Origin: Thermoplasmata archaeon
GTDB taxonomy: Archaea; Thermoplasmatota; Thermoplasmata; Thermoplasmatales; Thermoplasmataceae
Length of the DNA: 10,715 bases
Assembly (NCBI GenBank): GCA_021835265.1
Contig: JAKBQK010000587.1
Coordinates: forward strand, 1 to 10,715
Direction of reading: 5' to 3'
In this document: in pieces, positions 1 to 6,143 of the stretch
Position numbering within the stretch: the stretch's first letter is position 1
Layout of the letters: each line of letters begins with the position of its first letter
Made by a program: the position numbers and the translations under genes
The notes under the pieces: generated by a model
The model's input: only the letters and a program-made list of their open reading frames with translations
Told to the model about the DNA's origin: nothing
The model's database searches: none

Positions 1-31
1 GAACGTTTTCCCTTATTATTAGAGGTGTTTT

Positions 32-2023
32 ATGAACAGTTACGCTGAAGCAGTTATAAATGCTCTTAAGGAATTTGATCCCCGGAAGCTATATAAGAAT
101 CCTGTGATGTTCATAACAGAAATAGCCCTCCTTTTTTCATTATATCTCATTGTCTTCCATCAGGCATATCACCTCGAGATGAGTGGGCAGTATGTACCTT
201 TCTATATTTCAGTCGTTGTACTTTTATTTCTTACCATATTCTTTTCAACTCTTGGGGAAGCACTTGCAGAGGGAAAGAGCAGAAATATAACGGCAACACT
301 TAAAAAAATGAAAAAAGAAACCACCGGAAGAATAATAGATGGCACAACGGAGAAAATTGTGGATTCTTCTGAACTGAGGAAAGGCATGATTGTAGAGGTC
401 AGGAAGAATGAAATGGTACCAACTGATGGTGAGATAGCCGAAGGCAGAGGATATTTCAATGAATCCGCAATTACAGGTGAATCGAAGGCCGTATTCAAGG
501 TAAATGGCGACAGTGTAACCGGTTCAACAACCTTTCTTGATGAAAGTATTAAGATAAGAATTACGGCAGACCCGGGAGAAACATTTCTGGACAGGATGAT
601 TGAAATGGTCGAAGGATCTGTTAGAAAGAAAACTCCAAACGAAATAGCACTTTCAATATTACTGGCTGGACTAACCCTAGTATTCATCGTTGTTACATCA
701 TCAATATTTCCCCTTGGGGATTTTCTATTAGATCATGTAAATCTGATCATTCTCGTAGTACTTCTGATCACACTGATTCCAACAACTATTGGTGCACTAC
801 TCCCTGCTTTGGGTGTGGCAGCCATTAATAAGGTCTCTCAGTTCAATATCATAGCCAAAAGTGGAAGAGCAGTAGAAAATGCTGGTGATATTGATACAAT
901 AATTCTCGATAAAACCGGTACTATTACAATGGGCGAACGTGACGCCTCCAAGATATATCCGAATAAAGGAATATCAGAAGAAGAAATGGCAAAGATCTGC
1001 TATCAGAGCTCATATTTAGATGAAACGAGAGAGGGAATTTCCCTTGTAAAATATGTGTCAGAACGTTATGGAGAACTTGAAAAGTACAGGATAAATAATG
1101 CTGAATTCGTTCCCTTCTCATCAGAAACGAAGTTCAGTGGAATAAGTTATGAGGGACATAAGCTGTACAAGGGTTCGCCCCATGCTATATGGGATATACT
1201 GGGACAAAAGGACAATTTCATAGATGCCATATGTGCCGAAATTTCAAGTAGAGGGGGAACAGCAATGGTACTTGTACTGGACAGCCAGGTAATTGGAGCA
1301 ATAGAATTCAATGATATCATAAAGCCATGGATAAATGAGAGAATTAAAACCATGAAAACGATGAATATCAAAACCGTTATGTGTACTGGGGATAACGAAC
1401 TTACTGCAGAGTACATATCGAGAGAGGCGGGACTCGATGAATTTGTTGCAAATAGTAAGCCTCAGGATAAATACATGAAGGTTGAAGCAGAAAAAAATCA
1501 GCAGAGAATGGTGGCCATGGTTGGAGATGGTACAAATGATGCTCCGGCACTTGCTCTGGCAGATGTGGGACTTGCTATGAATAATGGAACACAGGCCGCA
1601 AAAGACGCTGCAAACATGATCGATCTGGATAATGATCCAACGAAATTGATGGATGTAATATTCTTAGGAAAGCAGATTCTCATAACGAGAGGTTCACTAA
1701 CAACATTTAGTATTGCAAATGATATATCAAAATATTTTGTAATAATACCAGCAATTTTTTATGCTTTTCCGGTACTTTCATTCATAAACATACTTGGATT
1801 TACTGATCCTCTGCTTGCCATAACCTCTGCTTTAATTTTCAATACAATAATAATTCCACTTTTAATTCCACTGGCCATAAGAGGGGTAAGATTTAAGCCC
1901 TCAACTGTAGATGAGCTTTTAAAAAGAAATATCACAATTTACGGTTTCGGGGGAGTTGTCCTGCCGTTTATAGCTATCGGCCTGATCTATCATTTGCTTC
2001 TAGGGGTGGGTATTTTATGGTAA
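32..2023 (+). CDS. kdpB: Potassium-transporting P-type ATPase, ATP-binding subunit KdpB
   Basis: This is the catalytic subunit of the membrane-bound KdpFABC complex, which uses ATP hydrolysis to power high-affinity K+ uptake through KdpA. At 663 residues it is close to the bacterial length of about 680. Visible P-type ATPase motifs are TGES (148-151) in the actuator domain, the membrane motif IPTTIGALLPAL (249-260), the phosphorylation site DKTGTIT with D293, the nucleotide-domain stretch FSSETKFSG and KGSPHAI (about 362-386), and the hinge GDGTNDAPAL (498-507). IANDISKYFVIIPA (561-574) carries D564 and K567, the charged pair typical of KdpB in place of ion-binding residues. Hydrophobic segments lie near 28-43, 55-72, 205-225, 237-260 and in the last 100 residues. 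The ATG at 32 follows AGAGGTG (21-27) with a 4-nt spacer. The stop overlaps kdpC by 7 bp. Family assignment is firm. Confidence 0.97.
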   Translation: MNSYAEAVINALKEFDPRKLYKNPVMFITEIALLFSLYLIVFHQAYHLEMSGQYVPFYISVVVLLFLTIFFSTLGEALAEGKSRNITATLKKMKKETTGRIIDGTTEKIVDSSELRKGMIVEVRKNEMVPTDGEIAEGRGYFNESAITGESKAVFKVNGDSVTGSTTFLDESIKIRITADPGETFLDRMIEMVEGSVRKKTPNEIALSILLAGLTLVFIVVTSSIFPLGDFLLDHVNLIILVVLLITLIPTTIGALLPALGVAAINKVSQFNIIAKSGRAVENAGDIDTIILDKTGTITMGERDASKIYPNKGISEEEMAKICYQSSYLDETREGISLVKYVSERYGELEKYRINNAEFVPFSSETKFSGISYEGHKLYKGSPHAIWDILGQKDNFIDAICAEISSRGGTAMVLVLDSQVIGAIEFNDIIKPWINERIKTMKTMNIKTVMCTGDNELTAEYISREAGLDEFVANSKPQDKYMKVEAEKNQQRMVAMVGDGTNDAPALALADVGLAMNNGTQAAKDAANMIDLDNDPTKLMDVIFLGKQILITRGSLTTFSIANDISKYFVIIPAIFYAFPVLSFINILGFTDPLLAITSALIFNTIIIPLLIPLAIRGVRFKPSTVDELLKRNITIYGFGGVVLPFIAIGLIYHLLLGVGILW

Positions 2024-2673
2024 ACTGGAAAGAAATTTTGAGGATATTTAGAGGCTCGCTTGTAATTGCAGTGATTATATTTGTACTTCTAGGACTGGTG
2101 ATCCCAACAGCAACTGCACTAATAACTGAAAAGGTTGATCCAGGAACAGGGAATGGTAATCAGATAAAGATTAACGGAAAGGTTTTCGGCAGTTATTATC
2201 TTGCTCAGGCTTTTAACAGATCATACTTTTTCCAGCCCAGGCCTTCTGCTATAGACTTTAACCAATCATCCTCCGGAGCGCTCTGCTGCTCACCAAACAC
2301 AAATGCATCCCTACTGCAGTTGGAGAAAAATTTACAGGAATTTGAGCAGATGAACAAGAACGTTTCAGTTTCTAAAATCCCAGGAGAAGTAATAATGGAT
2401 TCTGATTCTGGGTTAGATCCTAATATCCCACTATCAGCTGCATTACTGGAAGAGCCGAGGGTTGCAAATTCAATTGTATCGTTTGCAAGTTCAGTAAATG
2501 TAACTCTGAAATTAAAACCCGTGAGCAGTTTCTTAAACAACACAATCAATTCAACTGAAAGACAGAATTTCCCAATATTCGGTTCGTATTATGTTAACAT
2601 AATGTACATTGATGTACAGATCATAATATTCCTTATGAATAATAATGTCTTACAAAGCTCATCTCTTAATTAA
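2017..2673 (+). CDS. kdpC: Potassium-transporting ATPase subunit KdpC
   Basis: KdpC is the single-span accessory subunit of the Kdp K+ pump; in the family it stabilises the complex and raises affinity for nucleotide. A membrane helix lies at about residues 13-35, with the rest predicted outside the cell. Family landmarks are GSYYLAQAF...YFFQPRPSA (59-77), GLDPNIPLSAALLEEPRVA (132-150) and the closing GSYYVNIMYID (189-199). At 218 residues it is somewhat longer than bacterial KdpC (about 190), with a hydrophobic IIIFLMNN tail. The usual Gly/Ser/Asn-rich loop after RPSA is replaced by a segment containing a Cys-Cys pair (90-91). The start ATG lies inside the last codons of kdpB and follows GGGGTGGG (2003-2010), so the two genes are almost certainly co-transcribed and translationally coupled. 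The 3' end overlaps the opposing Usp gene by 15 bp. No kdpD or kdpE is present in the window. Confidence 0.93.
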   Translation: MVNWKEILRIFRGSLVIAVIIFVLLGLVIPTATALITEKVDPGTGNGNQIKINGKVFGSYYLAQAFNRSYFFQPRPSAIDFNQSSSGALCCSPNTNASLLQLEKNLQEFEQMNKNVSVSKIPGEVIMDSDSGLDPNIPLSAALLEEPRVANSIVSFASSVNVTLKLKPVSSFLNNTINSTERQNFPIFGSYYVNIMYIDVQIIIFLMNNNVLQSSSLN

Positions 2674-3468
2674 AACTGAATCTATTGGTGCATCCTTTAT
2701 TATTTTTTTAATATCTGAATTTATTCTTACATTTGAATAACTATCAGGTCTAACACCAAGCACCACAAAATCTGAAGATGTGGAGTAAATCCTTTGAAGA
2801 ACTGAATCTCTCAGATCGCTTCCGTATATGTCAGAAATTTCGTAATCAAGTTTAAGCTCCTTCCATACCTCCGCGTTCATCAGCGTTTTAAAACCATGAA
2901 TTTTCTTTTTATCGAACGATCTCATATCACAGAGGTAAAATTTAGCGTTTAGAACCTTTGCCATGATAGCAGCAAGGTATACTGATTTACGTGTATTGAG
3001 TCTCTCGCTCATTGGTACCAGAATTTTCCTGTATGGATATGTACTCCTTTTAATAGAAAGAGATGCTGTTGTGTTCTTTGAATGCTTGATTAGATAATCT
3101 CCTATACCTCCAAATAGAGAAGTTGAGACCCCCGATCTTGATCTGGAACTGAACAGAACAAGATCATAATTCTTCGAATTTGCTTCTCTAATTATACCTT
3201 CCCTAACATTTCTTGCGCTCTGGATCTTTGGAATAACCTTTAGTCCTTTTTGACTTGATTCCTTGTATGCCTGCATAACTACAGCAACCTTGTCACTCCA
3301 TGTAACTTCCTTGGATTCGTCCTTTATTGTAAGTGCTGTTATTTCTGAACCAAAGACCTTTGCAAAGTCGCTGGCAAACTCAAAAGCTCTTCTAGAACTT
3401 TCCCCTTTTGCCATTGGCACAAGAATTCTATCAGCCTTTGCATAATAGGAGGAAACTAAATCCATCAT
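2659..3468 (-). CDS. Tandem universal stress protein (UspA-like) with two domains
   Basis: This 269-residue soluble protein contains two UspA-like alpha/beta domains. Domain 1 spans about 13-140: it begins with strand ADRILVPMAKG, ends with strand TTASLSIKR, and has SRSRSGVSTSLFGGIGDYL (108-126), a degenerate form of the family's ATP-binding G-2x-G-9x-G-S/T loop. Domain 2 spans about 147-268: it begins YRKILVPMSERL, is shorter, and its loop region (VRPDSYSNVRINSDI) has lost the glycines, so it probably does not bind ATP. Usp domains are known as small-molecule sensors, including a Usp-like domain in the KdpD sensor kinase and Usp domains on archaeal amino acid permeases. The convergent position next to kdpBC makes a role in K+ or stress sensing possible, but that is inference. 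Two adjacent ATGs (3468 and 3465) are possible starts; neither has a Shine-Dalgarno, which fits a leaderless message. Confidence 0.82.
   Translation of the reverse strand: MMDLVSSYYAKADRILVPMAKGESSRRAFEFASDFAKVFGSEITALTIKDESKEVTWSDKVAVVMQAYKESSQKGLKVIPKIQSARNVREGIIREANSKNYDLVLFSSRSRSGVSTSLFGGIGDYLIKHSKNTTASLSIKRSTYPYRKILVPMSERLNTRKSVYLAAIMAKVLNAKFYLCDMRSFDKKKIHGFKTLMNAEVWKELKLDYEISDIYGSDLRDSVLQRIYSTSSDFVVLGVRPDSYSNVRINSDIKKIIKDAPIDSVLIKR
2703..2709 (+). terminator. Possible T-run terminator of the kdp operon
   Basis: A run of seven T residues within a T-rich stretch (about 2696-2710) lies 30 nt after the kdpC stop. Archaeal termination commonly occurs at T-runs without a hairpin. The run sits inside the 3' coding part of the opposing Usp gene, where it encodes Ile and Lys codons, so it could be there simply for coding reasons. 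Confidence 0.3.
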
Positions 3469-3486
3469 TGATAATGTATTACATTA

Positions 3487-3495
3487 GCATAATAA
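3487..3495 (-). promoter_or_regulatory. TATA-like box for the tandem Usp gene
   Basis: Read on the minus strand this is ATTTATTAT, centred about 23 bp upstream of the first ATG at 3468, the spacing expected for a leaderless archaeal transcript. A second candidate, the palindrome at 3510-3519, would give a leader of about 20 nt. I cannot decide between them. Confidence 0.35.
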
Positions 3496-3509
3496 ATAGT
3501 TTTGTTTTG

Positions 3510-3519
3510 TATTTAAATA
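3510..3519. promoter_or_regulatory. Perfect AT palindrome TATTTAAATA, possible TATA box
   Basis: TATTTAAATA reads the same on both strands and resembles the archaeal TATA consensus. It lies about 45 bp upstream of the Usp gene start and immediately next to the second AT-rich element at 3521-3537. It could serve either direction or be part of an operator. In DNA this AT-rich such a palindrome can also arise by chance. Confidence 0.35.
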
Positions 3520-3520
3520 G

Positions 3521-3537
3521 GATATATTTATAATATC
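3521..3537 (+). promoter_or_regulatory. AT-rich element with GATAT/ATATC arms, possible rightward TATA box
   Basis: The 17-bp element has 5-bp inverted arms, GATAT and ATATC, around a TTTATA core. A TATA box here would place a rightward transcription start at about 3550-3556, which coincides with two small ATG-initiated ORFs at 3550 and 3563. It therefore may drive a short rightward transcript. Confidence 0.3.
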
Positions 3538-3562
3538 TGAATTAAAACGATGAATAAAGGAT

Positions 3563-3664
3563 ATGGCAGAAAAAATTTTAGATTTATTACTGTTAAACAG
3601 TATCATGATAAGTGATAACAGTACTACTATTTTTACAATTGTTTTGGAAAAACTAAAAATGTGA
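3563..3664 (+). CDS. Possible small protein, 33 residues
   Basis: An ATG-initiated 33-codon reading frame starts MAEKILDLLLLNSIMISD and ends LEKLKM. It lies about 35 bp downstream of a TATA-like element, in otherwise empty DNA. The N-terminal half reads like an amphipathic helix (AEKILDLLLL). AAAGG (3556-3560) sits only 2 nt before the ATG, too close for a standard ribosome binding site, though the message could be nearly leaderless. No family is recognised. It could equally be a gene remnant or chance; an overlapping 21-codon ORF starts at 3550. Confidence 0.2.
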   Translation: MAEKILDLLLLNSIMISDNSTTIFTIVLEKLKM

Positions 3665-3719
3665 AGCATTATTGTTAGAAAAGATTATGCATATTATTTT
3701 AACTTTCAGCCATCTTTAC

Positions 3720-3775
3720 TGACAGGAGTATGAGTAAAGTAAGGGTTGAGAGATCATCTCCTTTGACAGGAATAT
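3720..3775 (+). repeat. Two-copy direct repeat TGACAGGARTAT
   Basis: Copies at 3720-3731 and 3764-3775 match at 11 of 12 positions and start 44 bp apart, close to four DNA helical turns. The perfect 11-bp palindrome GAGATCATCTC (3750-3760) lies between them. The set sits directly upstream of the TATA element of the HisA-like gene, so an operator role is possible but unproven. Confidence 0.4.
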
Positions 3776-3816
3776 CTCCACACTTTAAAAGTGAATACAA
3801 CTGTTTCCTGAGATGA
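3730..3816 (+). CDS. Possible 28-codon upstream ORF of the HisA-like gene
   Basis: This reading frame (starting MSKVRVERSSPLTG, ending CFLR) stops with a TGA that overlaps the two tandem ATG codons of the next gene, an arrangement typical of translational coupling. AGGAG (3724-3728) precedes its ATG but with a spacing of only 1 nt, which weakens the case. No family is recognised. It may be a leader peptide, a gene remnant or chance. Confidence 0.2.
   Translation: MSKVRVERSSPLTGISPHFKSEYNCFLR
3781..3793 (+). promoter_or_regulatory. Palindromic TATA element of the HisA-like gene
   Basis: CACTTTAAAAGTG has two 6-bp inverted arms around a central A and contains TTTAAAA (3784-3790), an archaeal TATA-type core. 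Its centre is 26 bp upstream of the ATG at 3813, matching the spacing for a leaderless transcript starting there. A second TATA-like core, TTTATA at 3828-3833, would instead suit one of the later in-frame ATGs. Confidence 0.4.
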
Positions 3817-4349
3817 TGGCATTCAAATTTTATAGAAAACATTTTCTTATGGAGAAACTTACACTTAACATGCATTGTTTGATCATAAACAGAGGTAAAA
3901 TCGAAGGCATGGAAGACATGGAAGAACTGGCAAAGGTCCCTTACGACGAAGCTTTTGTTGTTGATCTTGATGCAATAACACATTACCGTTTTAACTTCAA
4001 AATGTATAATGAACTTTCCAAATATATTGAATTTACTTTGATGGCATATCCGTATAAAGAAAATGATTTAATGGATATAATAGTGTCAGGCGCGTCGAGA
4101 GTGGTTATAAACGATACTCTGGAAATAGACACTATAAAAAAATTCCTTGATGTTACAGACGAACTTGTAATGCGATGTTCAGATAGTGAAAAGGCTCACA
4201 TGTTTCATAGCCTGACTGGAAATATGTATCTATCATGTAAAATATTCAATGTTCCAGGAGTCTTTTTCTATTATGGCCCATTTCTCAATAGGGGACCAAA
4301 TATTATTCCCCTTGAAAATTTTCCAGAAGAATTAAGAATAGACTGCTGA
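3813..4349 (+). CDS. Short HisA-related (proFAR isomerase-like) TIM-barrel protein, probably not a standard isomerase
   Basis: The pattern of this 178-residue protein follows the first part of HisA. LNMHCLIINRGKI (18-30) fits strand 1, EAFVVDLDAI (46-55) matches the VVDLD strand 2 signature, IEFTLMAYPYK (72-82) takes the place of the strand 3 VGGGIR phosphate-binding motif, and VSGASRVVINDTLEIDTIKKF (91-111) matches GVSRVIIGTAA and the helix after it. The glycine-rich phosphate motif is absent, and the protein is about 60 residues shorter than HisA (about 240). The C-terminal part, including SCKIFNVPGVFFYYGPFLNRGPNIIPLENFPEEL, is not recognised. Archaea have HisA-related proteins of unknown function, and this is likely one of them. 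The start is uncertain: ATGs at 3813, 3816, 3849 and 3870 are all in frame. TATA spacing favours 3813, while alignment with HisA strand 1 favours 3849 or 3870. No histidine genes are nearby. Confidence 0.5.
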   Translation: MMAFKFYRKHFLMEKLTLNMHCLIINRGKIEGMEDMEELAKVPYDEAFVVDLDAITHYRFNFKMYNELSKYIEFTLMAYPYKENDLMDIIVSGASRVVINDTLEIDTIKKFLDVTDELVMRCSDSEKAHMFHSLTGNMYLSCKIFNVPGVFFYYGPFLNRGPNIIPLENFPEELRIDC

Positions 4350-4490
4350 AAAATCGCAGGTAGATTACTCAATATTTATTCTTAGAAAACGAGAGTTATC
4401 GGTTAAACGTTGAAATAAGGTGATGACACATATTTTCTGTAGAATTTATGAAACAATAAAATAATCTAATATGATGAAGTCCTGAGATAG
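4350..4490. promoter_or_regulatory. Intergenic region upstream of the pyr operon
   Basis: These 141 bp hold no plausible gene. An AT-rich stretch AATAAAATAAT (4455-4465) is centred about 31 bp before the pyrD ATG and is the best TATA candidate. No clear Shine-Dalgarno precedes pyrD, only TGAGATAG directly adjacent, so a short or absent leader is likely. No attenuator or pyrimidine-responsive element was recognised. Confidence 0.35.
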
Positions 4491-5393
4491 ATGGTTTCCT
4501 TAGCCGTTAAAACAGGAGGAGTTAGTTTTGAATCACCTGCCATACTTGCATCTGGAATTCTTGATGAGAATGGATATACAATGAAAAGAGTTCTGGAGGA
4601 TGGAGCCGGGGCAGTAGTTACCAAATCCATAGGTACCGAAGAAAGAAACGGCTATTTTTCACCAGTAGTGGTTCCTGAAGATACCTATCTGATTAATGCA
4701 ATGGGTCTCCCTAACCCAGGAATTGATTCGTTTGAGGAGGAGATTAAGATTGCCCTTACGGCAAAAAAACCTGTGATCGGTAGTATTTTTGCTTCAAATA
4801 CAGATGATTTCCTTAAATTGGCCCTAAAAATGCAGGACTTTGGAGTTAGTGCTGTAGAACTTAATCTTTCCTGCCCGCACGTTCAGGGCTTCGGATCTGA
4901 AGTTGGAAGTGATCCGGTTCTGGTCAAAGAAATTGTAAAAACCCTGAAGGGTACCATTAAAATACCGGTCTGGAGCAAACTCAGTCCAAATGTTACCTCC
5001 ATATCAGAGATTTCAAGAGCCGCTTCTGACTCGGATGCCCTTGTCTTGATTAATACAGTCAGGGCTATGGCCATTGATATTGAAGCAAGAAGACCTATTC
5101 TCACAAACAGTTATGGGGGAATGTCCGGCACAGCAATTAAACCTGTAGGACTAAGATGTGTCTACGAAGTAAGGAAAGAAACAGAGATTGACATAATAGG
5201 CGTTGGTGGGATATCCAGTTACATTGATGCACTTGAATACATAATGGCCGGGGCATCTGTGTTCCAGATAGGAACTGCTCTTATGAAGTACGGTAGAAGT
5301 ATATTCATGAGAATTACGGGGGATCTGGAGAAATATATGATATCCAATGGAATTAATAACCTGAAGGAGCTTGTTGGGGTGGCTGTGAGATGA
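4491..5393 (+). CDS. pyrD: Dihydroorotate dehydrogenase, class 1B catalytic subunit
   Basis: The enzyme oxidises dihydroorotate to orotate in de novo UMP synthesis, using FMN and passing electrons to PyrK. It is a soluble FMN-binding TIM barrel of 300 residues, normal for the family. The N-terminus (VSFESPAILASGI) and TKSIG (44-48) are typical. MGLPNPG (71-77) is substrate-site sequence. ELNLSCPHV (123-131) contains C128, the catalytic base Cys of class 1 enzymes. WSKLSPN (161-167) supplies a conserved Lys, and IIGVGGISSYIDALEYIMAGASVFQIGTAL ends with the FMN phosphate-binding loops. There is no N-terminal membrane extension as in class 2. The adjacent electron-transfer gene, overlapping by 4 bp, confirms class 1B. 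It is the first gene of a four-gene operon. Confidence 0.95.
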   Translation: MVSLAVKTGGVSFESPAILASGILDENGYTMKRVLEDGAGAVVTKSIGTEERNGYFSPVVVPEDTYLINAMGLPNPGIDSFEEEIKIALTAKKPVIGSIFASNTDDFLKLALKMQDFGVSAVELNLSCPHVQGFGSEVGSDPVLVKEIVKTLKGTIKIPVWSKLSPNVTSISEISRAASDSDALVLINTVRAMAIDIEARRPILTNSYGGMSGTAIKPVGLRCVYEVRKETEIDIIGVGGISSYIDALEYIMAGASVFQIGTALMKYGRSIFMRITGDLEKYMISNGINNLKELVGVAVR

Positions 5394-6136
5394 TGGAACA
5401 TATTCGTATAACAAAAAGGGTGAAAAATACACCAACAGTCGTTTCACTTTACTTTAAGTGGAATGTTAAGGTTCTTCCCGGTCAGTTTGTTATGGTCTGG
5501 GTTCCGGGTTATGGAGAAGTGCCTATGTCCTTGTCCCAAACTGAAGATGAGAAATGTATAACGGTAAAAGCATATGGGGATAGCACCAAGAAATTGATAG
5601 AAACTGAAGCAGGAGAGTGGATATTTCTCCGTGGACCCTACGGAAAACCATTCTCCAGTACATCTGGAAACAAGTTGCTGATCGGAGGAGGTTCAGGTAT
5701 GGCCTCGCTAAAACCACTTATCGATAGAAATGCAACTGGAATCATTGCCTCTAGAACATTCGATGAACTTCTGTTTTCTGATGAATTTGATGAGGATCAC
5801 AGGATTGAAGTAACAGAGGATGGAAAAAAGGGAATAAAAGGAATAGTCACTGATGGAATTGAAGCCGTGAACCCAGAAGATTTCTCCATGATCTATGTTT
5901 GCGGACCTGAAAAAATGCTGAAGGCAGTATATGATAAAATAAAAAAATTGAATGTCAACGCAGAATTTTCAATGGAAAGAAGTATGAAATGTGGAATTGG
6001 ATTATGTGACTCCTGTTCAGTAGATGGTTTTCAGGTTTGTGTGGATGGTCCTGTTTTTAATATGAAGCAACTGAATGGTATGACTGAGTTTGGGACAACC
6101 AGATTGCTTTCATCTGGGAAGAGAGTAAAAATTTGA
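5390..6136 (+). CDS. pyrK: Dihydroorotate dehydrogenase electron-transfer subunit PyrK
   Basis: PyrK is a ferredoxin-reductase-like protein that carries electrons from PyrD to NAD+ through a [2Fe-2S] cluster and FAD. The 248 residues show an N-terminal FAD-binding barrel with LPGQFVMVWVPG and EVPMSLSQ (43-50), a nucleotide-binding part with LLIGGGSGMASLKPL (96-110) and YVCGPEKML (169-177), and a C-terminal cluster loop with C201-x4-C206-x2-C209-x7-C217. The short x7 spacing differs from the longer last spacing of characterised bacterial PyrK. The RxxS flavin motif of bacterial PyrK is here VPMS, without the Arg. The ATG at 5390 overlaps the pyrD stop (ATGA) and follows GGGGTGG (5376-5382) at 7 nt, which favours it over the second ATG at 5393. 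Close homologues include electron-transfer subunits of other archaeal oxidoreductases, but the neighbour pyrD settles the role. Confidence 0.92.
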   Translation: MMEHIRITKRVKNTPTVVSLYFKWNVKVLPGQFVMVWVPGYGEVPMSLSQTEDEKCITVKAYGDSTKKLIETEAGEWIFLRGPYGKPFSSTSGNKLLIGGGSGMASLKPLIDRNATGIIASRTFDELLFSDEFDEDHRIEVTEDGKKGIKGIVTDGIEAVNPEDFSMIYVCGPEKMLKAVYDKIKKLNVNAEFSMERSMKCGIGLCDSCSVDGFQVCVDGPVFNMKQLNGMTEFGTTRLLSSGKRVKI

Positions 6137-6143
6137 GGAAAAA

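Larger units (their letters stand above)
3469..3812. other. 344-bp gene-poor regulatory stretch
   Basis: No convincing protein gene fills this stretch between the Usp gene and the HisA-like gene. From left to right it holds AT-rich palindromic elements (3510-3537), two tiny ORFs starting at 3550 (21 codons) and 3563 (33 codons), an AT-rich spacer, two near-identical copies of TGACAGGARTAT (3720-3731 and 3764-3775), a palindrome GAGATCATCTC (3750-3760), a 28-codon ORF (3730-3816), and a palindromic TATA element (3781-3793). No tRNA-like cloverleaf or strong long hairpin is visible by eye. A small RNA cannot be excluded. Confidence 0.5.

Noticed and set aside
1..35. Possible tail of kdpA upstream of kdpB
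   Set aside because: One frame (reading TFSLIIRGVL and stopping with TGA at 33-35 in an ATGA overlap with kdpB) would fit an operon junction, but ten residues without a recognisable KdpA end are too little to call.
202..687. 161-codon open frame antisense to kdpB
   Set aside because: It lies fully inside kdpB, whose family motifs are certain, and its translation is Ser/Ile/Phe-rich without domain features, as expected from a shadow frame.
3699..3983. 94-codon minus-strand frame across the HisA-like gene start
   Set aside because: It overlaps the start of the HisA-like gene on the opposite strand, has no promoter or ribosome binding site, and shows no family resemblance.
4420..4485. C/D box RNA: GTGATGA (4420-4426), ATGATGA (4471-4477) and CTGA (4482-4485)
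   Set aside because: Both C-type boxes match the consensus, but the second is only 4 nt from CTGA, no good D' box lies at the right place, and no terminal stem is evident. The spacing does not fit archaeal C/D sRNAs.
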